64,000 bases of DNA from Polyangiaceae bacterium (GTDB lineage Bacteria > Myxococcota_A > Polyangia > Polyangiales > Polyangiaceae): positions 1 to 64,000 of the forward strand of contig JAICQQ010000016.1 in NCBI GenBank assembly GCA_025937785.1, read 5' to 3'. A program made the position numbers and the translations under genes. The stretch's first letter is position 1; each line of letters begins with the position of its first letter. The notes beneath the pieces were generated by a model. It made no database searches. It was not told the origin of the DNA and was given only the letters and a program-made list of their open reading frames with translations. This document shows positions 61,827 through 64,000 of this stretch, piece by piece.

Positions 61827-62441
61827 CTACGGCGTGTCCCGTCGCTCGAAGAGCACTCGATACTCGCCGTAACCTTCCGCCTCGAGCTGGTCGACGGGGA
61901 TGAAGCGAAGCGCCGCTGAGTTGATGCAGTACCTGAGCCCGTCCGGACCCGGGCCGTCGTCGAAGACGTGCCCCAGGTGCGAATCGGCGCACTGCGAGCG
62001 CACTTCGGTCCGGGTCATGAAATGAGAGCCATCCGTGCGCGTGCTCACGCGCTTGGCGTCGATCGGTTGAGTGAAGCTGGGCCAGCCGGTGCCCGATTCG
62101 AATTTGTCGAGCGAGCTGAACAGAGGCTCGCCGCTGACGATATCGACGTAGATGCCCGGCCGCTTGTTGTCCCAGTACTCGTTGGCGAAGGGACGTTCGG
62201 TGCCTTCATGTTGCGTGACCTGGTACTGGAGCGGTGTCAAACGCTGTTGGATCGCCTCGGCAGAGGGCTTCTTGTAGTCAGTGCTGTCGTTCACGGTTCG
62301 CCTCGAATTCTGCGTAGGTTGGGGTTCGGGCCCGACGCCCGCTTCGGGTTTGGAACAGCCGGTGCTCATGATAACCACGATCGCGAGCAACGCCGCCATG
62401 CCCTGCTGCAACGCCTGCGGGAAATATCCGAAGTCGCGCAT
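61827..62441 (-). CDS. msrB: Lipoprotein peptide-methionine (R)-S-oxide reductase (MsrB)
   Basis: Envelope enzyme of 204 residues that reduces methionine-R-sulfoxide in proteins. The signal peptide ([16 protein letters not shown]) has a lipobox. The MsrB domain spans about residues 60-200: [59 protein letters not shown] and the active-site Cys in [15 protein letters not shown]. The two CxxC pairs that hold zinc in many MsrBs are missing, as in the non-zinc form; a Cys in [11 protein letters not shown] could be the resolving Cys. Exported MsrB lipoproteins repair envelope proteins after oxidant stress. Confidence 0.92.
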   Translation of the reverse strand: MRDFGYFPQALQQGMAALLAIVVIMSTGCSKPEAGVGPEPQPTQNSRRTVNDSTDYKKPSAEAIQQRLTPLQYQVTQHEGTERPFANEYWDNKRPGIYVDIVSGEPLFSSLDKFESGTGWPSFTQPIDAKRVSTRTDGSHFMTRTEVRSQCADSHLGHVFDDGPGPDGLRYCINSAALRFIPVDQLEAEGYGEYRVLFERRDTP

Positions 62442-62571
62442 GTCGCTGTTGCATATGCCCCGAACGCTGCTCGGTTACTGGGGCCACATAAGGCCGCGGG
62501 ACGTCAATTCATACCCCGCGTTCGCGGCTTCCCCGCTGGAGGCGATGGCTAGCCGAAAAGCGCAGCAGTTC

Positions 62572-63507
62572 TCACATGTTGTCGTTGGCCGCGAACGGGG
62601 ATCGGTGCTCTCGACCCGACGGATCCAAAGTCGGCAGGCTGAAGCCCTCCCGCACCAGGTACGCGGACCCTTCGCCCCGCTCCAGGTCGAGATGTGTGAA
62701 GCGAGGTCCGCTCCAAGGCCGTGTCTCGATGAACCGCTGTAGCGCCCAGGGCCCTTGGCGCGCGTCGGCGTACTCGATGTCGAGACGGCACAACGTGTAC
62801 TTGCACGCCGCTGAGACACGCAACGCACGAAACTCGGGCTCCGAGTACACTGCGCCGATTTTAGACTCGGCGGCTTGCGACCACTCGGCATCCTGGGGCT
62901 CGTTCGCGTGCTCCCGCTGGAGCAACCTCACGCGAGCGTTGGCGTATTCCTGACGCTGCGCTTCCGACCGCGAGCGAACCTCACGCAGGACGCCGGAGTC
63001 GCCGGAGTAAACGTATCGAACGCTGACCAGGTGCGACACGTTCCCGTTTTGCTTGGGGGGCACACTGCATGTCACGTAGTGATGGTCGTAGATCGGATCT
63101 TCCGCGCCGAAGCTGAGCGACTGCACGCTCGCGCTGGCGCCTGTCGTATGCTTCGGGTGGTCTTCGAGCAGATAGCTCGAGCCGCTGACGTACTCGGAGA
63201 AGCGGGTGCAGTGGACATTTTGCGTAGTATGCCGATCGAAGACTTGGACCAGCGCCACGTGCAGACTCCATTCGGGCCCCAAAGTGAGCTTGTCCGGCGT
63301 CGTCAGCGGACACATCACTCGGAGCGGGTCCGTCTCGCTCGAGTTCACGATGGTCCCGAACCAGGTGCCGAACACACCAGCCGAGGGGAGCGGGTGACAG
63401 GCCACGCCGGGGATGCTTCGACCGTCGATCTGGGAGTAGGCCGACGATTGCAACGATGACACGCCGACGGCGATCGCTGCGCCAGCTGCCAAGCTGAGCA
63501 ATTTCAT
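62572..63507 (-). CDS. Secreted protein with Cys pairs, unknown function
   Basis: Exported protein of 311 residues. A signal peptide (MKLLSLAAGAAIAVGVSSLQ) ends near SAYSQ. The mature part has Cys-rich beta-strand regions (VACHPLPSAGVFGTWFGTIV, RVMCPLTTPDKLTLGPEWSL, VHCTRFSEYVSG, HHYVTCSVPP), a helical stretch (SRSEAQRQEYANARVRLLQR) and a C-terminal part (SAACKYTLCRLDIEYADARQ, ALQRFIETRPWSGPRFTHL). Similar short proteins with repeated CP/Cys motifs occur in myxobacteria; no function is known to me. Confidence 0.6.
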   Translation of the reverse strand: MKLLSLAAGAAIAVGVSSLQSSAYSQIDGRSIPGVACHPLPSAGVFGTWFGTIVNSSETDPLRVMCPLTTPDKLTLGPEWSLHVALVQVFDRHTTQNVHCTRFSEYVSGSSYLLEDHPKHTTGASASVQSLSFGAEDPIYDHHYVTCSVPPKQNGNVSHLVSVRYVYSGDSGVLREVRSRSEAQRQEYANARVRLLQREHANEPQDAEWSQAAESKIGAVYSEPEFRALRVSAACKYTLCRLDIEYADARQGPWALQRFIETRPWSGPRFTHLDLERGEGSAYLVREGFSLPTLDPSGREHRSPFAANDNM

Positions 63508-63597
63508 GGCCTATCTTTTCCCCGAGCGAATCAGCTCGGCGTGTAGAGTGATTCGGCTACGCTGCCCGGAAGGCAGCGTGGCCCGCGAGCGAGAGAG

Positions 63598-64000
63598 CTA
63601 ATCCAGCGGCGACCTATCGGACAAGGGCAAGAATTTTTGCCCCCGCGGGTCGCGGACGGACTCCGGCGCGGCCGGGGTCGCCAATTCGATCACGATCGAC
63701 GCGCCCCCCGCCGCCTCGTTCGAGAGGGCGATGGTGCCGCCACTCGTTCTCGTGGCGTGACCGACCAGCCACAGTCCGAGCCCCGACGAATGCGGCTTGC
63801 GCGAGAGCACGGGCCTCGCAGCCTGGTTCTCGATCACAGTTTCCGGAAACCCGGGGCCGTCATCGAGGATGCTGACGTTGACCCGGCCACGCGCTGCTAC
63901 TACCCGCACCTCGATGCGACTGGCTCGCGCTCCGCCGTCGCCTTGCGCAGCGTTCGTGAGCAGCCGGGTGAACAACTGCTGCAGGGCGTCCGCCCCGCCT
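63598..64000 (-). CDS. Sensor histidine kinase, C-terminal ATPase part (runs off the window)
   Basis: Only the last 134 residues or so are inside the window. The frame is open to the window edge and carries the HATPase_c motifs: N box ALQQLFTRLLTNAAQGDGG, G1 SILDDGPGFPE and G2 SSGLGLWLVGHATRTSGGT with EAAGGASIVIEL at the end. The start, sensor and His-box lie beyond base 64000. Confidence 0.9.
   Translation of the reverse strand, partial: GGADALQQLFTRLLTNAAQGDGGARASRIEVRVVAARGRVNVSILDDGPGFPETVIENQAARPVLSRKPHSSGLGLWLVGHATRTSGGTIALSNEAAGGASIVIELATPAAPESVRDPRGQKFLPLSDRSPLD

Noticed and set aside
1-64000. CRISPR arrays, tRNA or rRNA genes, insertion sequences, prophage
   Set aside because: No regularly spaced repeats, cloverleaf or rRNA sequence, transposase, integrase or phage structural gene was recognised on either strand.

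Overview
The window is GC-rich, densely coded DNA from a bacterium that most resembles a myxobacterium (Myxococcota, probably Polyangia). This is inferred from the very high GC at third codon positions, the many lipoproteins with Gly/Ser/Thr-rich linkers after the lipobox, a Hanks-type Ser/Thr kinase with a PEGA domain, an ECF sigma factor beside a barrel-like protein, and abundant beta-propeller and Cys-rich lipoproteins. No rRNA, tRNA, CRISPR array, insertion sequence or phage gene was seen, and base use is even throughout.

Layout. 1-5.3 kb: the 5' part of a CstA-type carbon-starvation transporter, a dicarboxylate/amino-acid symporter, UppP, a small permease and a lipoprotein with two tandem ferredoxin-like domains. 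5.4-11 kb: a DUF4136 lipoprotein, a DoxX protein, an expansin-like lipoprotein, a propeller lipoprotein and a Ser/Thr kinase. 11.2-14.5 kb: an ackA-pta operon for acetate and acetyl-phosphate metabolism. 14.6-22.6 kb: a frameshifted envelope gene, then an ECF sigma factor, putative anti-sigma partner, Cys-rich lipoprotein, Tat-exported DUF1501 protein and CxxCH protein, the last pairs joined by GTGA overlaps. 22.9-32.7 kb: a lipoprotein with seven Cys-rich repeats, a PLP class IV enzyme, a membrane-anchored phosphodiester glycosidase with a small membrane ORF, an SDR protein, and a two-gene envelope folding module (parvulin plus a four-domain DsbA-like lipoprotein). 32.8-42.9 kb: an outer-membrane barrel, an orphan helical protein, an arylsulfotransferase-like lipoprotein, a LinD-like protein, a LytS/LytTR two-component pair, an EamA transporter, DUF1697 and a stand-alone YcaO protein. 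42.9-49.6 kb: a complete mukF-mukE-mukB condensin operon. 50-57 kb: a degenerate TPP-enzyme-like protein, a second phosphodiester glycosidase, lipoproteins and a receiver-only response regulator. 57.4-61 kb: a cobalamin riboswitch, a BtuB-like receptor and a propeller lipoprotein in the position held by BtuG in Bacteroides. 61-64 kb: an orphan protein, a lipoprotein MsrB, a secreted protein and the end of a histidine kinase.

The most notable systems are the genuine MukBEF operon, which is best known from Gammaproteobacteria and here lacks any JetD/MksG partner; the riboswitch-controlled BtuB plus BtuG-like unit; and the parvulin plus tetra-DsbA module. All domain assignments come from reading motifs by eye; no database search was run.
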